Source: Nodularia sp. LEGE 06071 (GTDB taxonomy: Bacteria; Cyanobacteriota; Cyanobacteriia; Cyanobacteriales; Nostocaceae). From it: a stretch of DNA of 64,000 bases. The position numbers and the translations under genes were made by a program. The notes beneath the pieces are model-generated. The model was not told where the DNA came from, made no database searches, and saw only the letters and a list, made by a program, of their open reading frames with translations. Where the stretch lies: positions 345,478 through 409,477 of the forward strand of contig NZ_JADEWH010000004.1 in assembly GCF_015207755.1 (NCBI RefSeq), read 5' to 3'. The first letter of the stretch is position 1. Every line of letters begins with the position of its first letter. Below are positions 19,199 to 29,068 of the stretch, in pieces.

Positions 19199-19199
19199 C

Positions 19200-19889
19200 A
19201 TGAAACTTCAAAATGTCAAAGATAGACTTCGTAACTCTAAATTTTTGAGGATACTCTATGCTAAATTATTAAGTCGTGGTAATTCTTTCAACTTAAAAGG
19301 CAATAATAATATATTAGATACAGCAGGGGCTATTTTAAAAAAATGTTCACTGCAAGTTGTTGGTAATAATAACTTAATTTCAATTGATGTTGGATGTTAT
19401 CTGGAAGGAGTTAAAATATTTTTGCAAGGTGATAATTTAAAATTAAAGATAGGGAGAAGTGTATTTATAGGTCAAGGCTCTGTTTTATGGATGGAAAATA
19501 GTGATGGGCTTATCGAAATAGGAGAATTTACATCTATAGAAAAAGTAGCCATAGCTGTAGCTGAAGGTAAAAAAATTATTATAGGTAAAGATTGTTTAGT
19601 TTCCTATGAGGTAGATATTAGATGCAGTGACTCTCATGCTATCTTTGATCAAGAAAAAAAATGTAGAATCAATCCCGCAGCCAATATAGAAATTGGTAAT
19701 CATGTATGGCTAGGAGCAAAATGTTTAATTCTTAAAGGAGTAACCATTGGAGACGGTTCGATCATTGGTGCAGGTTCCGTAGTTACTAAGTCTGTTGAAC
19801 CAAATTCAGTTGCAGCTGGCAATCCTGCTAAAGTTGTTAGAAGTGATATTGTTTGGACGCGATCGCGAAGTGATTCTTTTCCTGAATAA
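19200..19889 (+). CDS. Hexapeptide-repeat (left-handed beta-helix) acyltransferase
   Basis: O-acetyltransferase-like protein of the WbbJ/maltose-acetyltransferase group. Hexapeptide repeats run from about residue 35 to the end, and the C terminus has the diagnostic [20 protein letters not shown] and [20 protein letters not shown] blocks. The likely catalytic His is in [10 protein letters not shown]. It starts one base after the GT10 stop, so it is probably translated from the same message and decorates the glycan with an acyl group. The last residues ([10 protein letters not shown]) are encoded by a HIP1-containing repeat that has extended the reading frame. Confidence 0.85.
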   Translation: MKLQNVKDRLRNSKFLRILYAKLLSRGNSFNLKGNNNILDTAGAILKKCSLQVVGNNNLISIDVGCYLEGVKIFLQGDNLKLKIGRSVFIGQGSVLWMENSDGLIEIGEFTSIEKVAIAVAEGKKIIIGKDCLVSYEVDIRCSDSHAIFDQEKKCRINPAANIEIGNHVWLGAKCLILKGVTIGDGSIIGAGSVVTKSVEPNSVAAGNPAKVVRSDIVWTRSRSDSFPE

Positions 19890-19960
19890 ATACCTTGCAT
19901 ACATACAGCAGATTCCAGGTAAATGAGGTATAAATCTTAATACTGAAACTCTTGTGATAT

Positions 19961-19973
19961 GGGCATCTTGCCC
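19961..19973. repeat. Short hairpin in the gap before 20025
   Basis: GGGCA and TGCCC pair around a three-base loop inside the 135-base gap after the acyltransferase. The sequence GGGCATCTTGCCC recurs in many filamentous cyanobacterial intergenic repeats (from memory). It has no T tract. Confidence 0.35.
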
Positions 19974-20024
19974 TCCCTTGTATACCCCTCTATAATCAAA
20001 TGTGCTGTAAATTGGTATTAGTTT

Positions 20025-20972
20025 ATGACCACTAACTTTGGTATTGTTACAGCCTGTTGGAAAGGAGATTATTTTCTCGTTAAAGCAACCTGTGCTAGTA
20101 TTCGCCATTTCCTCGGAGATGTCCCTATTTGTGTTATCGTTGATGGAGATTTTTCTATCCAAGAACTTGAAAATCTCTATGGTGTTCAGCCTCTTTATTT
20201 ATCTCAACTATCTAATCCAGAACTCCGTAGGCGATGTCCTGGATCTAGTCGTGCTAAACTGGCTGCTATTTGGGAAGGACCATTTGAGCATTTTCTCTAT
20301 TTGGATAGTGACGCAATTGTTTGGGGAAACTTACTGGAAAAATTTGACTTAACTACTACAGATTTTGTAGTGATGCGTCCTCCTTTGTATGGCTGTCTAC
20401 CTAAACATGAGGTTTCTCGATGGTTTTTCAATGTTGATACCCTCTTAGAAATTGATCCTACCTTCGAGTGGCAGAATCAACCTTATTTTTGTGCAGGTGC
20501 TTTTGCTGCTAAACGAAACTGCTTTGATTTACAAGAATATTTGAGATTAGAGGCTTTGGCAGATAAATATCCAGAGTTATTTAAGTTTTGGGATCAGGGT
20601 ATTGTTAACTATATGGTTTTTTCCGCCAACCAAGCAGGTCTCCTCAAATATAAAGTTGTTGATATCCAGGTAGTGACAGCAGATCATTCTAAGAGTACAT
20701 TAGAAGAACAATACCCTTGTTCTATTTACAAAACACCCCAAAACGTCGACAAAACAACTATTATTCATTTTTGTGGAAACAAGCCATTTATTCATAAAAG
20801 AAAATCTTTCAGCAAGCCTTTTACTACATTTAGGTTATTACATTACCAAAAGCTAATGGGCGATAATATTAGTGGAAAAATAAAATCCATATTTCAGCTA
20901 TTTTGTGAAGAGTTTGAGCTTTTAACCAACAAAGCAAAATCTAAATTTAAAAGAATCATTAATTCTCAATAA
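20025..20972 (+). CDS. Glycosyltransferase-like protein with DXD motif (GT8/GT-A like)
   Basis: GT-A fold protein. FGIVTACWKGDYFLVKATCASI is a nucleotide-sugar binding start, and FEHFLYLDSDAIVWG contains the DSD metal-binding motif after a conserved Leu-Tyr-Leu, as in GT8-like enzymes. PYFCAGAFAAKRNCFDL and FKFWDQGIVNYM resemble the acceptor-site segments of nucleotide-diphospho-sugar transferases (DQ/N..N). The 315 aa length fits. It has a gap of 135 bases upstream, so it may have its own promoter. Substrate unknown. Confidence 0.7.
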   Translation: MTTNFGIVTACWKGDYFLVKATCASIRHFLGDVPICVIVDGDFSIQELENLYGVQPLYLSQLSNPELRRRCPGSSRAKLAAIWEGPFEHFLYLDSDAIVWGNLLEKFDLTTTDFVVMRPPLYGCLPKHEVSRWFFNVDTLLEIDPTFEWQNQPYFCAGAFAAKRNCFDLQEYLRLEALADKYPELFKFWDQGIVNYMVFSANQAGLLKYKVVDIQVVTADHSKSTLEEQYPCSIYKTPQNVDKTTIIHFCGNKPFIHKRKSFSKPFTTFRLLHYQKLMGDNISGKIKSIFQLFCEEFELLTNKAKSKFKRIINSQ

Positions 20973-20982
20973 CTTTCAAAAA

Positions 20983-21726
20983 ATGAAAACCCTGTTTAAA
21001 TCAACACTAAATTATCTTGAAAAGATATACCATTTTTCTTCATTTAGGGGGCATTCCTTTTGGAATATACCAATAGATAGCAATTCCGTGGTAGTTGATC
21101 TAGGCGCTAATCTATGTGATTTCTCTTCTGAAGTTAAGAAAAGGTTTGAATGCACTGTATTTCCCGTAGAACCAAATGCAACTCTTAATCCCAATGATTC
21201 ATACTTTCTTGATTCTGTAGATAGGTTAGCTATAACTAACTGTAATGGTGAAGTTGATTTCACGATATCCGAAAATTCAGAAGCAAGCAGCCTTTACTCA
21301 AATCTTGCCAATCTATTTGGATCAACAAAGACAATTAAAGTAAGAGGTATGTCGTTGAATGAATATCTTAAACTCAAAGAGATAGAAGGCAGTTTATCCT
21401 TATTGAAAGTTGACATTGAAGGTGGAGAAATAGACCTACTTTCAAAAATACCTCTCAAGGAGCTTGAATTGATTGATCAGATGACTGTTGAATTTCACAG
21501 CTTTCTAGATCCTTCTTTGGAGTTAGAGGTTATCGCCATAATTGATAGAATAAGCAAATCAGGTTTCTGGGTCATTAATTGTAATCATCCCTATTATGAC
21601 GATGTTCTATTTTTTAATAAAAAACTATTCAAAAAATATCACTTCAAATGCTTAGATATTTTTATTATGAAGATAGTTTATATAATCAGAGGAAAAATGC
21701 ATAAATTGATTGGTACTCATAAATGA
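20983..21726 (+). CDS. FkbM family methyltransferase
   Basis: SAM-dependent O-methyltransferase. The AdoMet motif I is VVVDLGANLCDFSSEV near residue 37, followed by the acidic FPVEPNA, and LSLLKVDIEGGEIDLLSKI, the FkbM hallmark. The 247 aa length fits. It follows the GT-like gene by ten bases and most likely methylates a sugar hydroxyl on the glycan. Codon use is A+T rich. Confidence 0.85.
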   Translation: MKTLFKSTLNYLEKIYHFSSFRGHSFWNIPIDSNSVVVDLGANLCDFSSEVKKRFECTVFPVEPNATLNPNDSYFLDSVDRLAITNCNGEVDFTISENSEASSLYSNLANLFGSTKTIKVRGMSLNEYLKLKEIEGSLSLLKVDIEGGEIDLLSKIPLKELELIDQMTVEFHSFLDPSLELEVIAIIDRISKSGFWVINCNHPYYDDVLFFNKKLFKKYHFKCLDIFIMKIVYIIRGKMHKLIGTHK

Positions 21727-21775
21727 AGCTTGAAATTTGCAAATCTCAAATCAAAATAACTAGCAAATACTAAAA

Positions 21776-22630
21776 ATGGTCAGCATTTCTGCTTTAATTC
21801 CAACGTATAAAAGAGTTGATAAGCTAGAAAACTGTCTCCAAAAAATTCTTTCCTGTGATCCCCTCCCGTCAGAAATTATCATTCATATTGACGCAGGTGA
21901 TTCCGAAACAGAACCTTTTCTTATCGCTCAAAATTATCCCCTCGTAACTTGGATCAGCAGCAACACAACCCAAGGACCTGGCGGAGGTAGAAATAAACTG
22001 ATCAAGCAAGCCAAATTTCCTATTATTGCTGGTTTTGATGATGACTCTTGGCCTTTAGATAAAAATTACTTTGCCATAGCGACAGAGCTTTTTTCTCTTT
22101 ATCCTCAAGCCTCAGTAATTACTGCTCAAGAGGTACGACCTAGCACATTTCCAAAACAACTAAATAATTTTATAAAAGAAGTGAACTGCTTCCAAAACTG
22201 TGCTTGTCTCATGCGTCGAGAAGCTTTTTTACAAACCCGTGGCTATTTACCTCTACGCTATGCCTATGGCATGGAAGAAGCTGATGTAGCGTTACAACTT
22301 CTTGATTGTGGTTGGCAAATACTAGAATCATTTAACTTGTGCGTATTTCACGATACTCAATTAGAACATCACAATCATCCATCAGTTAACGCGGCACATA
22401 TTGCTAATACAGCCCTTTTAGCTTATCTGCGTTATCCAATTACTTATTGGCCTTTGGGAATAGTTCAGGTGTTTAACAGAATGCGATATGCAGCTAGTGT
22501 AGGGAGATGGAAGGGTATCAGCCAAGGATTATCGCAAATTCCTCATCTACTTTCATGCTACGCTAATCAGCGTGATCCAGTGCAGGTTCATACACTGGAA
22601 TTAAGCCGAAAATTAGCATCAAAGTCATGA
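21776..22630 (+). CDS. Glycosyltransferase family 2
   Basis: GT2 protein with the GT-A start VSISALIPTYKRVDKLENCL, GPGGGRNKLIKQAK, and the metal-binding DDD in IIAGFDDDSWPLDKNYF. NCACLMRREAFLQTRGYLP and the catalytic acid-like GMEEADVAL (ED box) are as expected for rhamnosyl/galactosyl type GT2 enzymes. The 284 aa length is normal and no membrane segment is evident. Its stop overlaps the next start (ATGA). Confidence 0.85.
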   Translation: MVSISALIPTYKRVDKLENCLQKILSCDPLPSEIIIHIDAGDSETEPFLIAQNYPLVTWISSNTTQGPGGGRNKLIKQAKFPIIAGFDDDSWPLDKNYFAIATELFSLYPQASVITAQEVRPSTFPKQLNNFIKEVNCFQNCACLMRREAFLQTRGYLPLRYAYGMEEADVALQLLDCGWQILESFNLCVFHDTQLEHHNHPSVNAAHIANTALLAYLRYPITYWPLGIVQVFNRMRYAASVGRWKGISQGLSQIPHLLSCYANQRDPVQVHTLELSRKLASKS

Positions 22631-23838
22631 ATAAAAATTCTAGGAATTGGATTTGCTGCCAAATAGGGGCAAGAGAACACTATGCAATTCCCAGAGCATT
22701 ACATCAGCATGAAAAATTAGCTCATCTGATTACTGATGCTTGGGTTACTCCTGTGTCTCCTCTCAAAATTTTAACTCAATCAGGACTTAGAGAACGCTTT
22801 CATCCTGCCTTAGCTAAGGTACAAGTCCACGCCTTTAATAGTTTCCTTATTCGTTTTGAAATCAGTCAAAAACTACAAAAGCGTTTTGGGTGGGAAACAA
22901 TCATTGCCCGTAATAACTGGTTTCAACAACAGGCTATTAAAAAGCTTACACAATTAACTGAAAAATTCACTACTCCTCCCATTCTATTTTCTTATAGCTA
23001 TGCTGCATTAGAATTATTTAAATTTGCTAAAAAACAGGGCTGGTACACAGTTCTAGGTCAAATTGATCCTGGTTTGTGGGAAGAACAAATAGTTATTCAA
23101 GAGTCTGAAAAACATCCCCAATATCATAAAAATTGGCAACCTGCACTTCGTGAATATTGGCAAATCTGGCAAGAAGAATGTAACCTTGCCGATGCCATTG
23201 TAGTCAATTCACATTGGTCATCTCAACTTTTAGAAAAAACAGGTATTGAAGTCAAGAAGATTCATATCATTCCCTTGGTATATACTCCACCAAAAATTGC
23301 TAATAAATTTATCCGCACTTATCCAGAATCATTTTCTCAGAAACGACCATTGCGTGTGTTATTTCTGGGGCAGGTAATTTTAAGAAAAGGAATTGCATCT
23401 GTTTTAGAATCTATAAAATCCCTGGAAGGATATCCAATTGAGTTCTGGATTGTGGGATCTAAAGAACTTCAAATTCCGTCATACTTTGAAAACCATCCTC
23501 AAGTTCATTGGGTAGGTCGTGTCAACCGTAGTGAAACCGCTAAATATTATCAACTGGCTGATGTTTTTCTCTTTCCTACTCTCTCCGATGGGTTTGGACT
23601 AACTCAACTCGAAGCACAAGCTTGGCAACTACCAATTATTGCTTCTCGTAATTGCGGTGAGGTAGTGGTGGATGGTGTGAATGGTTGGCTATTACCTGAA
23701 GTAAGTAATGTAGCTATTGCTAATATATTGAAACTCTGTCTTCATGATCCAGAAAATCTCACAGCATTATCAAAAAACTGTCAAATTACCAATAAATTCA
23801 CCCTCGAAACACTTACACAACATTTACTAAAATTCTAA
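22627..23838 (+). CDS. Glycosyltransferase family 4
   Basis: GT4 protein of 403 aa. The N-terminal domain contains LGQIDPGLWEEQIV and the linker ADAIVVNSHWSSQLL; the C-terminal donor domain has LRVLFLGQVILRKGIASVL and LADVFLFPTLSDGFGLTQLE, followed by AQAWQLPIIASRNCG. The E in GFGLTQLEAQ is the second Glu of the family's motif, the first being replaced by Asp in LSDGFG. The C terminus is short. It is translationally coupled to the GT2 gene upstream by ATGA. Confidence 0.85.
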   Translation: MNKNSRNWICCQIGAREHYAIPRALHQHEKLAHLITDAWVTPVSPLKILTQSGLRERFHPALAKVQVHAFNSFLIRFEISQKLQKRFGWETIIARNNWFQQQAIKKLTQLTEKFTTPPILFSYSYAALELFKFAKKQGWYTVLGQIDPGLWEEQIVIQESEKHPQYHKNWQPALREYWQIWQEECNLADAIVVNSHWSSQLLEKTGIEVKKIHIIPLVYTPPKIANKFIRTYPESFSQKRPLRVLFLGQVILRKGIASVLESIKSLEGYPIEFWIVGSKELQIPSYFENHPQVHWVGRVNRSETAKYYQLADVFLFPTLSDGFGLTQLEAQAWQLPIIASRNCGEVVVDGVNGWLLPEVSNVAIANILKLCLHDPENLTALSKNCQITNKFTLETLTQHLLKF

Positions 23839-23840
23839 CC

Positions 23841-25187
23841 ATGCCCCCAAATCTTGAAATCCCTTTTAGTTATTATATTGCGGCAGCCCTATTGCTCTTC
23901 TTCTTTATCGAAGCAGCAAGTAAAATACATCGGAGTTGGGCTATTCCCGCTTTGATGACCTACCTAACTACAGGAATGTGGTACTTCACCGAAGTCTTCT
24001 ATACTCCTGAGCGGTTGACTATTTTTAATAGCTCTATTCTGGAGCAGGCTTACTATCAAATTTGTATTTTCCTGATTTTATTCCGTTGGTTACTGCCCAG
24101 TTTTACTCGCACCATAGGAAAATATTCATCTAAAGTCAATGCTTTCAACTGGTTTACCTTAAATCCTCATCGGTTACTGCAAATCTTGCTGGTGATGTGG
24201 ATACTTTTATTCATTTATGGTATTAGTCGCTTAGACTGGAATTTTTTCCAAGCTTTACTTCCTCAAGGTGGACGCTGGTCTCCTAAACTATGGAATCGAG
24301 GTGCAGTTGGGGGGGGAACTGAGTTTATTGTTTCTGCTGCTGGGTACACTTACACTTTAATATGTGCGATGTTTGGGGTCTTGATTTTCTTTCAACGTCA
24401 ACCCCAAGCTAAAGTAATTAATTTGGTGATGATAATCATCTCTTGGCCTGCTTTCTATCTTTCTGGCACACGAAACTCCTTTCTCGCTGTAGCTATGCCA
24501 GCATATATGACATATTTGTTGACTTCTCGTCACAAGTGGTGGGTGAAAGTAGCACTTTCGGCTGGACTATTTGTTTTGATTAACTACTTGATGTTAATCG
24601 CAATTAGCTTTCGTAATACGGGTATTGATGCTTATTTTGAAGGCGCTGCTACTCTAAATACTGAGAGTAAACATGAGGGTTTAAATATGGCTGAGGAATT
24701 ATTTTATATCAATAAATTTTACGAACAAGGCGAATTAACTTTACAGTATGGGATGGACTATTTGGCTGAATCCCTAAATCTCATCCCTAGATTTATATTC
24801 CCGGATAAACCTCTAATCGGACACGAATATAATTTACTGCGAAACCCCAGCAGTGGGATTCAGGCAACAATCTCAGCCGGATTTATTGGGCGTGGAGTCC
24901 TGAATTTTGGCCCTTGGTTTGGACCTATTGTACCTGCTATTTTAATGGGACTTTGGAGTGCTTTCCTAGCGCGCCTTTGGAATCAAAGATCATCAATTTT
25001 ACGGCTGTCACTTTTTTTAGTAGGTTTGGGGATTACACCAAACTTAGGGCGTGACATTACGCTTCTTGTTCTTTGGCCTATACTTTTTGGCTATGTTATT
25101 GTCCGCTATTTAGAACGCCTTGAACGTCGCCGAATGCTTAGATATGCAACTCAGTATCACTATTATAAACATGAATTGCGCTCCTAA
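23841..25187 (+). CDS. Polytopic membrane protein, O-antigen polymerase/ligase-like
   Basis: A very hydrophobic 448 aa protein with about ten to eleven membrane segments, spread over the whole length, and a large hydrophilic loop around residues 255-330 (from DAYFEGAATLNTESKH to LIPRFIFPDKPLIGHEYN). This layout is that of Wzy/O-antigen-polymerase or EpsG-like polymerases, and its position among glycosyltransferases agrees. PRFIFPDKP and the conserved SGTRNS loop (residues about 208-214) resemble oligosaccharide repeat unit polymerases. The family is so divergent that sequence alone cannot prove polymerase activity. It would be the only polymerase in the window. Confidence 0.65.
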   Translation: MPPNLEIPFSYYIAAALLLFFFIEAASKIHRSWAIPALMTYLTTGMWYFTEVFYTPERLTIFNSSILEQAYYQICIFLILFRWLLPSFTRTIGKYSSKVNAFNWFTLNPHRLLQILLVMWILLFIYGISRLDWNFFQALLPQGGRWSPKLWNRGAVGGGTEFIVSAAGYTYTLICAMFGVLIFFQRQPQAKVINLVMIIISWPAFYLSGTRNSFLAVAMPAYMTYLLTSRHKWWVKVALSAGLFVLINYLMLIAISFRNTGIDAYFEGAATLNTESKHEGLNMAEELFYINKFYEQGELTLQYGMDYLAESLNLIPRFIFPDKPLIGHEYNLLRNPSSGIQATISAGFIGRGVLNFGPWFGPIVPAILMGLWSAFLARLWNQRSSILRLSLFLVGLGITPNLGRDITLLVLWPILFGYVIVRYLERLERRRMLRYATQYHYYKHELRS

Positions 25188-26319
25188 CAACTTACAAATA
25201 GCAATTTTATTTGCTAATTATGGTCCCTATCATATCGCCAGAGTTGCATCTGCCTATCACGCTTGCAAATCTAGCGGATGTAATGTTTTTGGCATTGAAT
25301 TAGCTCGTTCAGAAGTAGAATATCCCTGGGAAATACAACTTGATAAATTTCCTGGTCAAATTCACTCAGTTATCGATGATGTTCCCCTAGAAAAAGTAAA
25401 ATTTAGTCATTTATTTGGGAAATTAATCTCTCTCTTGAATCGAACTTGTCCTGATGTTATAGCAATTTCTGGTTATGCTCGTCCTTCTATGCTTGTTACT
25501 TTATTATGGTGTCTCTGGCATGGTAAATCTGCTATTCTTTTATCTGAAACAACAGAGAATGATGAACCTCGTTCTTGGTGGAAAGAAAAAATTAAAAAGT
25601 TGCTAATTACAAGATATAAAGCTGCCTTAGTAGGAGGACTACCACACAAGCGTTATTTAATCAAGTTGGGAATGCCCTCTGAAGCTATTTTTTTAGGCTA
25701 TGACGTAGTTGGTAATGATGTTTTCCACCCTAATCAGATTAAATCCTTATCTTGTCCATTAGCTCAACCATTCTTTTTAGCTATTAATAGATTTGTTAGC
25801 AAAAAAAACTTACCATTTCTCCTTTCAGCTTATGCTAAATATCGTCAAACAGCAGGAACTGATCCTTGGGATTTAGTTCTCTGTGGAGATGGTGAACTAC
25901 GTTTGCTAATAGAAGAGGAAATTACTAATCATAAAATGCAAAATTACGTCCATCTTCCGGGTTTTCTGCAACAAGATCAACTTTTACCTTATTTTGCTCA
26001 TGCTAAATGCTTTATCCATGCTAGTGTTCAAGAACAATGGGGTTTAGTTGTAAATGAAGCAATGGCCGCAGGTTTACCAGTATTGGTTTCTAATCGTTGT
26101 GGCTGTTACGAAGATTTAATCATAGAAGGCGTTAATGGATTTGGTTTTGATCCAGAAAACTCTCAACAGCTAAGTGAATTGATGCTGAAAATGAGTTCGG
26201 GCGAGATTGATTTAGAGATAATGTCTAATGAGGTTTTAGAACATATTCAGCAATTCTCCCCTGACTATTTTGCCCAAGGTTTGATACAATCTGTTAGTCA
26301 CGCTTCATCTCAACGTTAA
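25171..26319 (+). CDS. Glycosyltransferase family 4
   Basis: GT4 protein. IAILFANYGPYHIARVASAY is the N-terminal acceptor domain; FFLAINRFVSKKNLPFLLSA, GDGELRLLIEEE and ASVQEQWGLVVNEAMAAGLP form the donor domain, with the second Glu in NEAMAAG. I chose the ATG at 25171; an ATG at 25120 would overlap the membrane protein gene by 68 bases and add 17 unlikely residues. With the chosen start it still overlaps by 17 bases. Confidence 0.85.
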   Translation: MNCAPNNLQIAILFANYGPYHIARVASAYHACKSSGCNVFGIELARSEVEYPWEIQLDKFPGQIHSVIDDVPLEKVKFSHLFGKLISLLNRTCPDVIAISGYARPSMLVTLLWCLWHGKSAILLSETTENDEPRSWWKEKIKKLLITRYKAALVGGLPHKRYLIKLGMPSEAIFLGYDVVGNDVFHPNQIKSLSCPLAQPFFLAINRFVSKKNLPFLLSAYAKYRQTAGTDPWDLVLCGDGELRLLIEEEITNHKMQNYVHLPGFLQQDQLLPYFAHAKCFIHASVQEQWGLVVNEAMAAGLPVLVSNRCGCYEDLIIEGVNGFGFDPENSQQLSELMLKMSSGEIDLEIMSNEVLEHIQQFSPDYFAQGLIQSVSHASSQR

Positions 26320-26322
26320 TGT

Positions 26323-27492
26323 ATGAGAATTTTAATGGTTATTCCTGCTTTGGGAGATGTGTATGGTGGAACGACAAAAATTGTTCTTGAATTAGCAGAA
26401 TCTCTTGGTAAATTAGGTGCTAATGTTGATGTTGTAGCTACTAATGCCAATGGGTCAACAACCTTAAGTTCACCTCTCAATCAGTGGATTAAAGAAAAAT
26501 ATTATAGAGTCCAATATTTTTCTTATTTCGATTTTATAGATTATAAATTTACTTGGTCAATGAGTAAATGGTTATTTGGCAATGTATCTAAGTATAATTT
26601 AGTCCATACTCATGCTATTTTTTCCTATCCAGTTCTCGCTGCGTATTGGATGTGTCAAATACACAAAATTCCTTATATTGCGACACCTCATGGAATGTTA
26701 GAACCTTGGGCATTAGCTTATAAAAGCTGGAAAAAAACAATCTATTTTAATTTTTTGGAAAAGCCATCATTACAAAAAACAAGTGCTATCCAAATGACAG
26801 CGGCTAGTGAAGTTAGCCAAATCAAAAACCTTAAATTAAAAGCTAATCCAGTTTTTGTACCTAATGGAATTCATAGAGAAAATTTTGACTCTCTCCCTGA
26901 CAAAGAGATTTTTTATCATCAATTTCCAGAGACTAAAAATAAAAAGTTAATTATATTTTTAGGACGCATTGATCCCAAAAAAGGATTAGATTTATTAGCT
27001 AATGCTTTTGCTCAAGCATATCAAAAATTTCCTGATAGTCATCTGATTGTTGCCGGACCAGATAATACAGGATTTTTACCCACTGCTGAAAGCTACTTTA
27101 TGAAAGCAGGTTGTAGAAATGCTGTCACATTTACGGGGATGTTGACAGGTTCTATTAAATATGCAGCTTTAGCAGCAGCTAACATCTATGTTGCCCCTTC
27201 CTATTCCGAAGGTTTTAGTATGTCAGTCCTAGAGGGTATGGCGGCGGGTTTACCCTGTGTCATTACCACTGGCTGTAATTTTCCAGAAGCTGGTGAGGCT
27301 GAGGTGGCTAGTGTTGTTGATATTAATGCTGATAAAATAGGCAATGCCTTAATGAAACTTTTGCAAGAACCTATTCAAGCGAAAAAAATGGGCGATCGCG
27401 CTCGGCAATTTATCCTAGAAAATTATACATGGGATCATATCGCCTCCAAAATGCTTTCAGTTTATCAAGACCTCATTACTCAGGGGAAATAA
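26323..27492 (+). CDS. Glycosyltransferase family 4
   Basis: GT4 protein of 389 aa. The acceptor domain starts ILMVIPALGDVYGGTTKIVL; HAIFSYPVLAAYW and IATPHGMLEPWAL (a family-typical HGML) follow. The donor domain has FLGRIDPKKGLDLL, VAGPDNTGFL and PSYSEGFSMSVLEGMAAGLP, with both Glu of EX7E present. It starts three bases after the previous stop, so the two GT4 genes are one unit. Confidence 0.9.
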   Translation: MRILMVIPALGDVYGGTTKIVLELAESLGKLGANVDVVATNANGSTTLSSPLNQWIKEKYYRVQYFSYFDFIDYKFTWSMSKWLFGNVSKYNLVHTHAIFSYPVLAAYWMCQIHKIPYIATPHGMLEPWALAYKSWKKTIYFNFLEKPSLQKTSAIQMTAASEVSQIKNLKLKANPVFVPNGIHRENFDSLPDKEIFYHQFPETKNKKLIIFLGRIDPKKGLDLLANAFAQAYQKFPDSHLIVAGPDNTGFLPTAESYFMKAGCRNAVTFTGMLTGSIKYAALAAANIYVAPSYSEGFSMSVLEGMAAGLPCVITTGCNFPEAGEAEVASVVDINADKIGNALMKLLQEPIQAKKMGDRARQFILENYTWDHIASKMLSVYQDLITQGK

Positions 27493-27556
27493 TTTAAGCT
27501 AGTAAGTATTCAGCCGTCAAAGTCAACATTTAGTAAATAATCTGGTAGAAAAAACA

Positions 27557-28207
27557 ATGTCCACAACTACTGATGAAAAATACGAATACTCATACCAAGA
27601 TAGCGAAACAGAACACCATCATGCTTATATTATTCCGGCTCTGATGGAGATGATATCTGAATCTGCTCCTTTGCTTGAAAGTAAGCCAAAACCTCGCATT
27701 TTAGATATTGGTTGTGGTAATGGCAGTTTGACTAACTTAATTGCACAGTCTGGTTATGAAGTTGTGGGAGTCGAAGAATCAAAATCAGGAGTAGAATTAG
27801 CCAAACAAGTTTTCCCTAACTGCCAATTTATTCAAGGTAGTATTTATAATCTACCCTATGCAGAAATAGGAGACAATTTTGATCTTGTCATCGCTGCTGA
27901 AGTAATTGAGCATTTGTTTCTCCCCAGAGAATTAGTTAGAAATGCTAAAAAATGCCTGAAGCCAAATGGTCGTTTAATAGTGACTACCCCTTATCATGGC
28001 TATCTCAAAAATCTCATACTTGCTGTTTCTGGCAAAATGGATCAGCACTTTACTGCTCTCTGGGATGGCGGACATATCAAGTTTTTCTCTGTATCAACAA
28101 TTACACAATTGCTAGAATTAGAAGGCTATGGAGATATAAAGTTTAAATTTGCCGGGCGCTTTCCTTATACTTGGAAATCAATTTTATGTTCTAGTACCCT
28201 TTCATAG
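27557..28207 (+). CDS. Class I SAM-dependent methyltransferase
   Basis: UbiE/UbiG-like methyltransferase of 216 aa. The SAM-binding motif I is ILDIGCGNGSLTNLIA near residue 50, motif II VVGVEESKSGVELA, and motif IV FDLVIAAEVIEHLFLP; CLKPNGRLIVTTPYHGYL is the post-motif region. It most likely methylates a sugar or a lipid-linked intermediate of the locus. The C-terminal region is short and hydrophobic without a clear membrane anchor. Confidence 0.85.
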   Translation: MSTTTDEKYEYSYQDSETEHHHAYIIPALMEMISESAPLLESKPKPRILDIGCGNGSLTNLIAQSGYEVVGVEESKSGVELAKQVFPNCQFIQGSIYNLPYAEIGDNFDLVIAAEVIEHLFLPRELVRNAKKCLKPNGRLIVTTPYHGYLKNLILAVSGKMDQHFTALWDGGHIKFFSVSTITQLLELEGYGDIKFKFAGRFPYTWKSILCSSTLS

Positions 28208-28236
28208 TCAAAATTATTTTTGCCTACTTACCCGCT

Positions 28237-29001
28237 ATGCTAGAACAAGTTACCATTTTAATTCTGACATACAACGAAGCACCCAACATTGAACGCACTC
28301 TTCAAAAACTTACATGGGCTAAGAGAATTGTTGTCATTGATAGTTATAGTACAGATGAAACTTTAGAGATTTTGTCTTCCTACCCTCAACTGGAAGTTTG
28401 TCAACGCAAATTTGATTCTTTTGCTAATCAATGTAACTATGGTTTATCAAAAATTACATCGGAATGGGTACTATCTCTAGATGCAGATTATATCTTAACT
28501 GATGAACTTATTAATGAAATTAAGACACTGCCAGTAGAAGCAGATATGGACAGCTACAGCTTCAGATTCAAGTATTGTGTCTTTGGTAAACCTTTACGTG
28601 GGACTCTACTTCCACCCCGCAAGGTACTGTATAAAAAGGAAAAGGCAATTTACAAAGATGATGGACACGCTCATCGGGTTTCAGTAGAGGGTAAATCCAG
28701 ATTGCTTTCAGCATACATTCATCATGACGATCGCAAATCCTTAAGTCGTTGGCTATGGGCGCAAGAACGTTACATGGTGATTGAAACCAAAAAGCTCCGA
28801 GAAACTCCCAACAGTGAACTGAGTTTAGGCGATCGCATTCGTAAACAAAAAGTTATCGCACCCTTAATTATACTGGTTTATTGCCTGATCCTCAAAGGTG
28901 GTATTCTGGATGGTTGGCATGGTTTATATTATGCATTACAGCGAGTCTTGGCGGAAATCCTGCTCAGCATACATTTAATAGAAGCTAGGATTGATAAATA
29001 A
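28237..29001 (+). CDS. Glycosyltransferase family 2 (WaaE/KdtX-like)
   Basis: GT2 protein of 254 aa resembling LPS-core beta-1,4-glucosyltransferase WaaE: VTILILTYNEAPNIERTL, RIVVIDSYSTDETLEI, FANQCNYGLSKITSEWVLSL and DADYILTDEL with a DAD metal motif. PPRKVLYKKEKAIYKDDGHA and IHHDDRKSLSRWLWAQERY are the conserved later segments of this subgroup. The last 50 residues contain a hydrophobic stretch (VIAPLIILVYCLILKGGI), probably a membrane association helix. Confidence 0.9.
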   Translation: MLEQVTILILTYNEAPNIERTLQKLTWAKRIVVIDSYSTDETLEILSSYPQLEVCQRKFDSFANQCNYGLSKITSEWVLSLDADYILTDELINEIKTLPVEADMDSYSFRFKYCVFGKPLRGTLLPPRKVLYKKEKAIYKDDGHAHRVSVEGKSRLLSAYIHHDDRKSLSRWLWAQERYMVIETKKLRETPNSELSLGDRIRKQKVIAPLIILVYCLILKGGILDGWHGLYYALQRVLAEILLSIHLIEARIDK

Positions 29002-29068
29002 TTGGCTTAATTAGCCTACTTTTTCAGGTGTTAATATTGTATTAAATCACTTTTAGTTGGAGTGAATT